Assembly: GCF_037943105.1 (NCBI RefSeq)
Contig: NZ_CP149803.1
Coordinates: 3,514,001 to 3,578,000, forward strand
Reading direction: 5' to 3'
DNA: 64,000 bases
From: Pseudomonas sp. TMP9
GTDB lineage: Bacteria > Pseudomonadota > Gammaproteobacteria > Pseudomonadales > Pseudomonadaceae
The notes below the pieces were generated by a model. That model saw only the letters and a program-made list of their open reading frames with translations, was not told the origin of the DNA and searched no databases. Shown here piece by piece: positions 20,623-27,741 of this stretch. Each line of letters starts with the position of its first letter. Within the stretch, counting starts at the first letter, position 1. Both the position numbers and the translations under genes were made by a program.

Positions 20623-21594
20623 TTACAGCCAGCCACGCTCTTTGTAATAACGCACGGCACCTTCGTGCAGCGGCGCACTCAGGCCGACTTTGATCATGTC
20701 TTCTTCTTTAAGGTCAGCAAATGCAGGGTGCAGACGCTTGAAGCGATCAATGTTGTCGAACACCGACTTAACCAGCTGATAGACAACTTCCGGGCTGGCC
20801 TTAGCCGAGGTGGACAGCACGGCCTTGCCACCGATGGACGGGGTGGGCTTGTCGTTACCTTTGTACATGCCGCCTGGAATTTCAGCGGTGGTGTAGTAGC
20901 TCTTCTCCGCTAGCAGCTTGTCGATTTCGGCGCCGGTCACCGGCACCAGCACCGCATCCGTGGTGGTGGTGGCTTCTTGAATCGCGCCATTTGGATGGCC
21001 CACGAAATAGGTCATCGCATCAATGTTGTTATCACCCAGTGCCGATGCCTGCTCAGCCGGCTTCAACTCAGCGGCCAGGGAGAACACAGAGCGGTCCCAG
21101 CCTTTGACCTGCATGATCTCATCTAAGGTGTCGCGCTGACCGGAACCGGGGTTGCCGATGTTAACGCGCTTACCTTTGAGGTCATCGAAACTGCTGATGT
21201 TGGCGTCACGGCGGGCAAGAATGGTGAACACTTCGCTCTGCAGCGAGAACACCGCACGGATATCCTCCATCGCACCTTCATTCGCAAACGGCGCCGCGCC
21301 TTTCAAGGCTTTGTACTGGTGGTCCGACTGCATGATGCCGAAGTTGAATTCGCCACTGCGGATGCCATTGACGTTGGCTACGCCGCCGCCGCTGGCGGGC
21401 GCGTTGCACTTGATGCCGTGTTCATCTGCGCCACGATTAAGGAAGCGACAAATCGATTGACCGGCCACGTAATAAACGCCGGTCTGGCCACCGGTGCCGA
21501 TGGTGACAAATTTTTCTTCGGCCTGTACGGCGCTGCTCAGGGTGATACCTGCAAGTGCAGCGGACAGGGCCCACGCAAGGGATGTGCCTTTCAT
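20623..21594 (-). CDS. TAXI family TRAP transporter solute-binding protein
   Basis: A 323-residue periplasmic protein with a signal peptide ending ...SSAVQAEEKF. The mature part has the TAXI signature VTIGTGGQTGVYYVAG and the following CNAPASGGGVANVNGI. TAXI proteins bind organic acids (glutamate, C4-dicarboxylates and others) and deliver them to the fused permease. The frame is open to 21912, but the ATG at 21594 has GGAGAA at good distance and starts the signal peptide. A sequence matching an Hfq/Crc motif lies just upstream of the ribosome site. Confidence 0.93.
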   Translation of the reverse strand: MKGTSLAWALSAALAGITLSSAVQAEEKFVTIGTGGQTGVYYVAGQSICRFLNRGADEHGIKCNAPASGGGVANVNGIRSGEFNFGIMQSDHQYKALKGAAPFANEGAMEDIRAVFSLQSEVFTILARRDANISSFDDLKGKRVNIGNPGSGQRDTLDEIMQVKGWDRSVFSLAAELKPAEQASALGDNNIDAMTYFVGHPNGAIQEATTTTDAVLVPVTGAEIDKLLAEKSYYTTAEIPGGMYKGNDKPTPSIGGKAVLSTSAKASPEVVYQLVKSVFDNIDRFKRLHPAFADLKEEDMIKVGLSAPLHEGAVRYYKERGWL

Positions 21595-21613
21595 GGGAGT
21601 TCTCCTTTTCTGT

Positions 21614-21621
21614 TTATTGTT
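21614..21621 (-). promoter_or_regulatory. Candidate Hfq/Crc CA motif in the TAXI binding-protein leader
   Basis: The minus strand reads AACAATAA, an exact match to the AANAANAA motif bound by Hfq-Crc, 6 bp upstream of AAGGAG. The position next to the ribosome site is where such motifs act in Pseudomonas. The match is short and needs testing. Confidence 0.45.
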
Positions 21622-21891
21622 GAGCCAAACGCTCTTTTTGAGTGCGCCCGGAGGCCAAGAGTCTAACCGCTCAGCCGCAGGTTGCACGACGTAATACCGA
21701 CAACACGTGTAAGCCTCTGCTGCAAAGCAGCACGAAGCCGGGCGCTGCAGCGAGCAAATACCTAAGCCAAAGGCGACCAGCCGTGCGTCCTTGGCCGCTA
21801 GGCACGATATGCTCTGCGCCCGGTCAAAACCTGTGTGCGCGCGCAAAGCCAGCGCGCATCGCTCACGCCACGCCGCCATCGAGTTCATGCT

Positions 21892-22905
21892 ATGCCCGTG
21901 TTGAAACAACAAGTCTTTAGGCTAATCGCGCTGGTGCAGCGCCATCCTGGCGTGGTCGCAATTTTTGGCTTCGTTTCGGGGCTAGCGAGCTTTCTGCTGG
22001 TCGAGCGTCAGGCCGAGTTGGCTCAGGTGCTGGCGTTGGTGATGCTGGTCAGTTGGTTATGGCTGATTCTCGAAAACGTGTTGCGTGAACGTATTGCTCA
22101 TTGGTTCGGCTTTGAATTACCGCCGCCGCTGCTGCGCTATGCCACGCAGATGATCCACCAAGAGAGCCTGTTCTTCGTCCTGCCGTTCTTTTTTATCACC
22201 ACCACCTGGAACAGCGGCCAACTGCTGTTCAGCGGCCTGCTGGCGAGCGCGGCGCTTATTTCGATCATCGACCCGCTGTATTACAAATGGCTGGCGCCCA
22301 GGCGCTGGCTGTTTCTCGCTTTTCACACGCTGGCATTGTTCGCGTTGCTGCTCACGGCGTTGCCGATCATCTTTAAGCTGACCACCGCGCAGAGTTATCC
22401 GCTGGCACTGGCGGCTGCGGTGGTGCTGTCGTTTCCGTCGCTGTACACGGTGATTAGCGCAAAGCGTTGGTGGCGCTGGCTGGTGCTGGTCGGGCTGATG
22501 ACCTTGCTCGGCGGCGGTGGCTGGCTGGCGCGTATTTGGGTGCCGCCAGCCACGCTGTGGCTGAACGAGGTGGCCGTCAGCACTGAAATGAACGATGCGC
22601 AACGCGCACCGGTGAACCCGCTCAAAACCATCAGCGACACGCAACTGCACCAACAAGGGCTGTACGCCTACGCCGCGATCAATGCGCCGCGCGGATTGAA
22701 TGAGCGGATCTATCACGTCTGGCGGCATAACGGCCGTGAGATCGAACGCATCGCCCTGGATATTCACGGCGGGCGCAAAAAGGGCTATCGCGCCTGGACC
22801 CACAAGCAAAACTTCCCGGCCGACGCGGTAGGCCGCTGGCAGGTGCAGGTGCTGACCGAAGCGGGGCAAATGATTGGCGTGCTGCGCTTTCAGGTCGTGC
22901 AATAG
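21892..22905 (+). CDS. DUF5924/DUF2914 membrane protein
   Basis: A 337-residue protein. The N-terminal 230 residues contain about six to seven TM helices. A C-terminal soluble domain (about 235-335) reads like DUF2914, with the YHVWRHNGREIERI and YRAWTHKQNFP segments and a final immunoglobulin-like strand VGRWQVQVLTEAGQ. Function is unknown. The frame is open from 21835; the ATG at 21892 begins directly at the hydrophobic region, but its ribosome site is weak. It is divergent from the TAXI binding-protein gene. Confidence 0.7.
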   Translation: MPVLKQQVFRLIALVQRHPGVVAIFGFVSGLASFLLVERQAELAQVLALVMLVSWLWLILENVLRERIAHWFGFELPPPLLRYATQMIHQESLFFVLPFFFITTTWNSGQLLFSGLLASAALISIIDPLYYKWLAPRRWLFLAFHTLALFALLLTALPIIFKLTTAQSYPLALAAAVVLSFPSLYTVISAKRWWRWLVLVGLMTLLGGGGWLARIWVPPATLWLNEVAVSTEMNDAQRAPVNPLKTISDTQLHQQGLYAYAAINAPRGLNERIYHVWRHNGREIERIALDIHGGRKKGYRAWTHKQNFPADAVGRWQVQVLTEAGQMIGVLRFQVVQ

Positions 22906-22918
22906 CGTTGCAGCCTAA

Positions 22919-22943
22919 CCCTCTTCCACGCATGGGAGAGGGG
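22919..22943. terminator. Inverted repeat between the DUF5924 and SpmAB-like genes
   Basis: CCCTCTTCC / GGGAGAGGG form a 9-bp stem with one mismatch between converging genes. There is no clear T-tract. Confidence 0.3.
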
Positions 22944-23000
22944 GGCTAAACGCGTCACGAAAGATGCAGGGCCGACGCGCAGCAGATCGTTGCCGAACGC

Positions 23001-24230
23001 TTAGCCGAAGAACCAGTAGCACACGTAAATGGCTGCCACCACGCCAGCAAATTCCGCCAGCAGCGCACAGCCCACGGCATGGCGCACGCGGTAAATACCC
23101 ACCGCGCCGAAGTACACTGCCAGCACGTAAAAGGTGGTTTCCGTGCTGCCTTGGATGGTGGCCGCCACCAGCGCTGCAAAGCTGTCGACGCCATGGGTCT
23201 GCATGGTTTCGATCATCATGGCGCGCGCTGCGCTGCCAGAAAACGGCTTGACCATGGCCGTGGGCAAGGCTTCGACAAAGCGCGTGTCCCACCCGACCCA
23301 CTCAACCAGCCAGCGAATCCCGTCGAGGCCAAAGGCTAATGCGCCGGAGGCACGCAGCACGCCAATCGCGCAGAGCATGGCGACCAGATAGGGCAGCAGG
23401 CTTTTGGCTACATCAAAGCCTTCCTTCGCGCCTTCAATAAATTCCTCATACACCGCGACTTTTTTCAGCGCGCCGACTAGCAAAAACATCAGCACAATAC
23501 CGAACAGTGTGAGGTTACCGGCCAGCGAGGAAAGTGCCGCCAATGCCGTGGCTGACATAGTCGCCAGCAGCGCCATAAACGCCCCTAACGCCAACGCACC
23601 AGGGATCAGGTACGCCAATACCACCGGGTCCCACAAGCGCAGGCGCTGCATAATCGCGACCGAAAGCAAGCCGACCAAGGTCGATGCACTGGTGGCCAGC
23701 AGAATGGGCAGAAACACCAAGGTTGGGTCCGCCGCACCTTGCTGCGCGCGGTACATAAAAATGGTCACGGGCAACAGGGTCAGCGACGAGGCGTTCAGCA
23801 CTAAAAAGAGGATTTGTGCATTACTCGCCACAGTGCTGCTGGGGTTGAGCTCCTGCAGCGCCCGCATGGCTTTTAGGCCGATTGGCGTAGCCGCGTTGTC
23901 AAGGCCAAGGCCATTGGCCGCGAAGTTCATGGTGATAAAACCGAGTGCTGGATGGCCGCGTGGCACCTCGGGCATCAAGCGCGCAAACAGCGGGCCGAGG
24001 ACCCGCGCTAAGGCGTCGACCAATCCAGCTTTCTCAGCGATGCGCAGCAAGCCCAGCCAAAGCGTCAGGGTGCCGAACAGCAATACCATCACCTCAACCG
24101 ACAGCTTGGCCATGGCGAACAGACTTTCGACCATCGCGGCAAACACGGTGGGGTCATCGCCCAGCAACCAGCGCGACAGGCCGGCAATCGCCGCCACCAC
24201 AAAAAAACCCAGCCACAAGCCGTTGAGCAT
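23001..24230 (-). CDS. SpmA-SpmB fused nucleoside-recognition (gate) domain membrane protein
   Basis: A 409-residue inner-membrane protein with about ten TM helices and two nucleoside-recognition/gate domains. The N-terminal half resembles SpmA (FITMNFAANGLGLDNAATPIGLKAM, QILFLVLNASSLTLLP) and the C-terminal half SpmB (MVKPFSGSAARAMMIE, QGSTETTFYVLAVYFG). In Bacillus these two are sporulation genes; fused forms are widespread in non-sporulating proteobacteria and their substrate is unknown. The ATG at 24230 follows GGGGATCGGT. Confidence 0.85.
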   Translation of the reverse strand: MLNGLWLGFFVVAAIAGLSRWLLGDDPTVFAAMVESLFAMAKLSVEVMVLLFGTLTLWLGLLRIAEKAGLVDALARVLGPLFARLMPEVPRGHPALGFITMNFAANGLGLDNAATPIGLKAMRALQELNPSSTVASNAQILFLVLNASSLTLLPVTIFMYRAQQGAADPTLVFLPILLATSASTLVGLLSVAIMQRLRLWDPVVLAYLIPGALALGAFMALLATMSATALAALSSLAGNLTLFGIVLMFLLVGALKKVAVYEEFIEGAKEGFDVAKSLLPYLVAMLCAIGVLRASGALAFGLDGIRWLVEWVGWDTRFVEALPTAMVKPFSGSAARAMMIETMQTHGVDSFAALVAATIQGSTETTFYVLAVYFGAVGIYRVRHAVGCALLAEFAGVVAAIYVCYWFFG

Positions 24231-24328
24231 ACCGATCCCCCTGTTAATGGGCTGGATGATAGCGCGGCTGGTGAAGCTGGGGTGTAAAGGGGCAGCTCAA
24301 GGCCGCCCAAGGAGCGTTGCAGCAGTCA

Positions 24329-24790
24329 TCAATACCAGTTCGGGTCTTTCTGCAGTTGCTCAAGCAGCAACTGTTGGACCGCTTCATCCGGCTCGCCTAA
24401 CCAACGCAGCGTGGCGTGCTGGCTGGGCGCGCGATCGGCTGGCAAACCGGCCGGCAGTTGCACATACAGTGCGTAAGCGTTGTCTTTGTCCCACGTGAAT
24501 GCGACGTACAGGCGCTGATCAAAGCAGTTTTGCGCTGGGCATAGCTCGCCCACCAAGTAGTTATCGCCATCATCTTCTAAACCCTGCATCGGGCTGGCGA
24601 CGCCGCTCAGGTTCATCACCCAATCCGGCAGGCGGCTCTCGCCTTCCAGCAGTTCTTGCCACGTTTCTTGGTATGCCACGTCGCTGGAGAGCAATTCATT
24701 GAGGTGGAATTGCGCATCGGTATCGGCCGCTAGAGCTGCCGCGCTGCCGCTTAGCACCCAGGCTGCCAGCAGAGTCTTGAGAGCACGCAT
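24329..24790 (-). CDS. Ivy-family periplasmic protein (lysozyme inhibitor-like), copy 1
   Basis: A 153-residue protein with signal peptide (cleavage near AAALAAD). The mature part aligns with inhibitor of vertebrate lysozyme: LPDWVMNLSG, then YLVGELCPAQNCFDQRLYVAF. Ivy proteins carry a Cys-flanked loop CKPHDC that plugs the lysozyme active site; here the loop is CPAQNC, with both Cys kept but the Lys and His lost. It probably corresponds to the second P. aeruginosa Ivy protein, which I recall lies beside algB and does not inhibit lysozyme well. It is cotranscribed with DUF1328 copy 1 (9-bp gap). Confidence 0.75.
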   Translation of the reverse strand: MRALKTLLAAWVLSGSAAALAADTDAQFHLNELLSSDVAYQETWQELLEGESRLPDWVMNLSGVASPMQGLEDDGDNYLVGELCPAQNCFDQRLYVAFTWDKDNAYALYVQLPAGLPADRAPSQHATLRWLGEPDEAVQQLLLEQLQKDPNWY

Positions 24791-24799
24791 GACAGCTCC

Positions 24800-24964
24800 T
24801 TAGCCTTTGGGGCGACGGCCCATGATGAACGAGACGATGAACAGCACCAGAAACACCAGGAACAGAATTTTCGCGATCCCGGTGGCGGTGCCAGCGATAC
24901 CACCGAAGCCCAATACGGCGGCGATGATGGCAATAATCAGAAAGGTAATAGCCCAACTCAACAT
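24800..24964 (-). CDS. DUF1328 small membrane protein, copy 1
   Basis: A 54-residue protein, almost entirely two TM helices ([20 protein letters not shown] and [15 protein letters not shown]), ending in GRRPKG. It is the YtjA/DUF1328 family, linked with envelope and osmotic stress in enterobacteria, mechanism unknown. AAGGAGA precedes the ATG. It is the first gene after a candidate sigma-54 promoter about 115 bp upstream and is nearly identical to copy 2 at 25.9 kb (53 of 54 residues). Confidence 0.88.
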   Translation of the reverse strand: MLSWAITFLIIAIIAAVLGFGGIAGTATGIAKILFLVFLVLFIVSFIMGRRPKG

Positions 24965-25078
24965 GGTGATTCTCCTTATATAAATCGAACTGCAACGGCT
25001 GTGCTGCTGTAGAACGAAGGCGCTTAAATACGCCCTCAACCGTTTTAGCGGGCTGCCGGAGCAACCTTATTAGGGTTA

Positions 25079-25095
25079 TTGCAGGGCTCGTGCCA
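25079..25095 (-). promoter_or_regulatory. Candidate sigma-54 (-24/-12) promoter for DUF1328 copy 1 and Ivy-like copy 1
   Basis: The minus strand reads TGGCACGAGCCCTGCAA, matching TGGCACG-N4-TTGCA with one mismatch. The invariant GG (25094-25093) and GC (25082-25081) are exactly 10 nt apart. The predicted start near 25069 leaves a leader of about 105 nt before DUF1328. Paired palindromes lie 72 and 103 bp upstream of the GG. Confidence 0.7.
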
Positions 25096-25160
25096 GCTTT
25101 TAATAACTTTAAAATTGTTATATTTCAGTTACTTACTGCGAATCTGCAAATGTTAATACG

Positions 25161-25202
25161 TGCATGCTGCATGATCGCCAGCTTTTCACCGTGCAACTTG
25201 CA
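25161..25202. promoter_or_regulatory. Paired TGCA-N3-TGCA palindromes, candidate activator (UAS) sites
   Basis: Site 1 is TGCATGCTGCA (25161-25171). Site 2 is the longer perfect palindrome CCGTGCAACTTGCACGG, core 25192-25202. Centres are 31 bp apart, about three helical turns. They lie upstream of the minus-strand sigma-54-like promoter, in the normal range for enhancer sites. The same layout occurs at 27640-27681. Confidence 0.65.
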
Positions 25203-25315
25203 CGGCGGTGTTACGCAGGTGCATCTGGCTGAGTCTTTGGCACGAATGCGCGTGTGGATAAATTAAGAAGCGACAGGTCGCGCTGCCCAAGCCAGGCATT
25301 CGCTGAGAAGAGAAG

Positions 25316-25334
25316 ATGAGATGAGATGAGATGA
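25316..25334 (+). repeat. Short tandem repeat (ATGAG, 3.8 copies)
   Basis: Three perfect ATGAG units plus ATGA, within a purine-rich run starting near 25307. It is non-coding in this reading. Confidence 0.8.
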
Positions 25335-25476
25335 ATAGAGAAAGTCGGGCGCCGTAAAAACCACGCAGTGCGGGGCCGGGCGAGGAATGTTCAGTGCATG
25401 AGAAACGCTTGCAGCAGAGCGACGCGGTGTTTCGGCAGCCTGCACGCTCTACCGTGCTCAGGCAATGCAGCTAAAG

Positions 25477-25875
25477 CTAAAAACTAAACCGCTGCGCTGT
25501 GGCGGCGTCAGGCTGAGCAGACCGCGGCAACGAAGTGTGGCGGACCTGCGCTAAGCCATTAGGCTGTTGCGCAGCGTGTTCATAGTCGTCAGCAAAAGAC
25601 GGCGAGTAGGAGTTAAGCCCCGGCACCCGGGCGCATTGCAGTTGTGCGCACATCCCTGCCCAAGGTCGCTCTTGCTCAAGCACCAGCACCGTACCCGTCA
25701 GGTTGCGCATCCACTGCGGCCACGCATGTTCAACGTGACGGATGGCGGGCCATCCTTGGGTCAAAACGGGTGCGTAAGCAGGTTCAACAGCCAAAGGCTG
25801 TGGGTTGTCGGCGGCCAAAGCCGCCGCACTGCCGCCCAGCATCAGGGCGACAAGCAGCGTCTTAACACAATGCAT
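25477..25875 (-). CDS. Divergent Ivy-like periplasmic protein, copy 2
   Basis: A 132-residue protein with a signal peptide almost the same as copy 1 (VKTLLVALMLGGSAAALAAD). The mature part keeps WPQWMRNLTG and a two-cysteine loop CAQLQC, but the rest has diverged strongly. It still aligns colinearly to the end (HTSLPRSAQPDAATAQ against HATLRWLGEPDEAVQQ of copy 1), so it is not an obvious frameshift. The ATG at 25875 has TAGGAG 8 bp upstream, 11 bp after DUF1328 copy 2. It may be a diverging paralogue or a gene in early decay. The inhibitory Lys/His loop is absent here too. Confidence 0.6.
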   Translation of the reverse strand: MHCVKTLLVALMLGGSAAALAADNPQPLAVEPAYAPVLTQGWPAIRHVEHAWPQWMRNLTGTVLVLEQERPWAGMCAQLQCARVPGLNSYSPSFADDYEHAAQQPNGLAQVRHTSLPRSAQPDAATAQRFSF

Positions 25876-25886
25876 GCTGTGCGCTC

Positions 25887-26051
25887 CTACACCTTTGGGC
25901 GACGGCCCATGATGAACGAGACAATAAACAGCACCAAAAACACCAAGAATAGGATTTTCGCGATCCCGGTGGCGGTGCCAGCGATGCCGCCAAAGCCCAG
26001 TACCGCGGCGATGATGGCAATAATCAAAAAGGTAATAGCCCAACTCAACAT
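25887..26051 (-). CDS. DUF1328 small membrane protein, copy 2
   Basis: A 54-residue two-helix protein identical to copy 1 except for the last residue (GRRPKV). The DNA is also very similar (I estimate about 90%), including the ribosome site and 15 bp around the start. This indicates recent duplication or gene conversion. It lies 94 bp downstream of the DUF2383 gene and directly before Ivy-like copy 2, so it probably belongs to the BON-DUF2383 operon. Confidence 0.88.
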   Translation of the reverse strand: MLSWAITFLIIAIIAAVLGFGGIAGTATGIAKILFLVFLVLFIVSFIMGRRPKV

Positions 26052-26145
26052 GGTGATTCTCCTTGGGTAAAAAACCCTTTGCGATGAAACGGCGGCACGA
26101 CGTGCAGCAGGTGAGGAGCACAGCACACGCCGCGCCCCTGATGCC

Positions 26146-26580
26146 TTATTGCATAGACTGCTTGAGGTCACGCATGCGGTCATGGTTGGCGCGCACAGTC
26201 GGCATTTGCAGGGCAAGCAGCGCCTGCACATCCGGATCAGCGTCTTTCAGTACATCTTCAAACGCGTGCAGGATGCGATCTTCGGCCTCCTCCAACTGCG
26301 CCACGTACGTGGCCGCTTCATCGCTGACCAAGGCGGCCTTAGTGTCGGCGTATACCTGACGCAGCTTGCCCACCATGGTGCCGCCATCCGCTGGCTTTTC
26401 ATTGTTAGCGCTGACCTTTACGGCCAAGGCACTGATCAGCTCTTTCTTGCTCTGCGACATGTCGCGGAACAGCACTTTTAGGCGCACATCTTTCACTTCA
26501 TCGTGGGCGTGCTGATAAAAGCGCTGACCATCACGAGTGATTTCGATTAGCTCGTTCAGTTGCTGGATTTTGTCAGTCAT
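26146..26580 (-). CDS. DUF2383 / PA2169-family four-helix-bundle protein
   Basis: A 144-residue soluble, highly helical protein. The PA2169-type features are [22 protein letters not shown] at the start and a ferritin-like pattern of Glu/His residues ([23 protein letters not shown]). Members are stress-induced and of unknown function; a ferritin-like metal site is only an inference. AGGAGAG precedes the ATG. It follows the BON-domain gene by 80 bp on the same strand. Confidence 0.85.
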   Translation of the reverse strand: MTDKIQQLNELIEITRDGQRFYQHAHDEVKDVRLKVLFRDMSQSKKELISALAVKVSANNEKPADGGTMVGKLRQVYADTKAALVSDEAATYVAQLEEAEDRILHAFEDVLKDADPDVQALLALQMPTVRANHDRMRDLKQSMQ

Positions 26581-26660
26581 GGTGACTCTCCTCTGGCTGT
26601 AACAGCGGCGATAACCGCCTTAAAAGTAGGCTGCACTGGGTAACAGGCAGCCCGAATGGC

Positions 26661-27497
26661 TTAGCTTTTGATGCGCAGCGCGTCAGCATCTACACCGCGA
26701 ACGCCACGGATATTGCGGGCCGTTTCTACGGCCAGCTGCTTTTCAGCGTCGCTCAATACATTGCCGCTCAGGCTGACCATGCCCTTCACGGTTTCCACCG
26801 TGATGTCCAAGCCATCAAGGTTGCGGCTGTAGATCAGGCTGGATTTCACCTTGCTGCTGATCCAGGCATCACTGATCGCCACACCGGTGTCATCCGCTGC
26901 GTTCTGCGCTTTGGCGGCAGCGGTGTTGCCAGCGCTGACGCTGAGCAGGTTATTCACCTCACGCACACCGTCCGTGTTGGCCGCCAGTCGACCGGCCAGC
27001 TCCTTGGCCTCGGCGGTTTGCGCGCTGCCGTTGAGGCTGACCATGCCGTTGACCGCACTGACATCAATATCCAGGCCTTCGGTATTGCTGTTCCACAGCA
27101 GTTTGGATTTCACCGTGGCCACCAGCGTCGCGTCATCAAAACGCTGCGACATGGATGGCTCGCTGCCGGCTTTGGCTTCAAAGTCAGGGTCGAGGGTCAG
27201 CTGGTTATCCACCTTGGTGACCCCCTCGATGCCCAGCGCAATTTGTTCAGCCAGGTCGCGCTCCACATCGGTTTCAACCTTACCGGTCAGCTTGGCGCTA
27301 CCGCTTTCCACGTCCACATCAATGGTGAAGGGGTTGAGGTGGCGGTTGAGCGCAAATGCAGTCCAGATTGAGCCTTCTTGGCGCGCTTCGGTGAGGTCGC
27401 TGCGGGTAGAGCTTTCAGCGGCAAACGCACTGATGGGCGTCAGACCGATCAAGCCGGCTGTCGCCATGGCCAAGGTCAGCTTTTTAAATGTGTGCAT
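26661..27497 (-). CDS. Periplasmic protein with three BON domains (OsmY-like)
   Basis: A 278-residue protein with a signal peptide (ending ISAFAAE) and three BON domains at about 38-103, 121-188 and 208-276, each with the VxGMVSLxG-type core. BON domains bind phospholipid surfaces; OsmY-like proteins respond to osmotic and envelope stress and can act as periplasmic chaperones. GGAGGAA precedes the ATG. A sigma-54-like promoter lies about 60 bp upstream, and the gene is divergent from algB. It heads a probable operon with DUF2383, DUF1328 copy 2 and Ivy-like copy 2. Confidence 0.88.
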   Translation of the reverse strand: MHTFKKLTLAMATAGLIGLTPISAFAAESSTRSDLTEARQEGSIWTAFALNRHLNPFTIDVDVESGSAKLTGKVETDVERDLAEQIALGIEGVTKVDNQLTLDPDFEAKAGSEPSMSQRFDDATLVATVKSKLLWNSNTEGLDIDVSAVNGMVSLNGSAQTAEAKELAGRLAANTDGVREVNNLLSVSAGNTAAAKAQNAADDTGVAISDAWISSKVKSSLIYSRNLDGLDITVETVKGMVSLSGNVLSDAEKQLAVETARNIRGVRGVDADALRIKS

Positions 27498-27555
27498 GGC
27501 AGTTCCTCCAATGGATAGTGCTCAAGCGGCTGTTTTCGCCGCACCTACCCTTACA

Positions 27556-27572
27556 TCGCAAGCACCATGCCA
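27556..27572 (-). promoter_or_regulatory. Candidate sigma-54 (-24/-12) promoter for the BON operon
   Basis: The minus strand reads TGGCATGGTGCTTGCGA, matching TGGCAYR-N4-TTGC, with GG (27571-27570) and GC (27559-27558) exactly 10 nt apart. The predicted start near 27546 leaves a leader of about 50 nt. Confidence 0.75.
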
Positions 27573-27639
27573 GCCTTTAAAATTAAAATTAACCTATACA
27601 TATCAATTAGTTAACCAATAATCAGAACCACTCTGGACG

Positions 27640-27681
27640 TGCAGCTTGCATGGTCTGTACAAAGCAGCCGTGCAACTTGCA
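27640..27681. promoter_or_regulatory. Paired TGCA-N3-TGCA palindromes between algB and the BON operon
   Basis: Sites are TGCAGCTTGCA (27640-27650) and TGCAACTTGCA (27671-27681, extended CGTGCAACTTGCACG). Centres are 31 bp apart, identical to the pair at 25161-25202, and lie 75 and 106 bp upstream of the GG of the BON promoter. They are also 60-100 bp upstream of the algB start and could affect it. Confidence 0.7.
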
Positions 27682-27741
27682 CGACACAACGTGGACTAAC
27701 CTTGAGCACGACGTACTGCCGAATGGCTCAAGGAGATGCAC

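Larger units (their letters stand above)
24965..25476. other. 512-bp non-coding stretch upstream of DUF1328 copy 1
   Basis: Contains the leader, the sigma-54-like promoter (25079-25095), the twin palindromes (25161-25202) and a short pentanucleotide repeat (25316-25334). I see no credible gene in it; the open frame at 25263-25445 on the minus strand lacks a ribosome site and any recognisable domain. Confidence 0.6.

Noticed and set aside
23404..24498. Long open frame on the plus strand (364 codons)
   Set aside because: It runs antisense through the SpmAB-like gene, is very rich in Ser/Ala/Arg/Pro with no domain, and has no ribosome site. GC-rich codon bias on the minus strand explains it.
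25238..25256. TGGCACG on the plus strand as a third sigma-54 promoter
   Set aside because: The GC of a -12 element is not at the required 10-nt distance.
25263..25445. Short minus-strand open frame covering the ATGAG repeat
   Set aside because: No ribosome site, no domain, atypical composition; treated as non-coding.
25477..25875. Ivy-like copy 2 as a frameshifted pseudogene
   Set aside because: Other frames do not recover the missing similarity, and the protein aligns colinearly with copy 1 to the end, so it is listed as a diverged gene.
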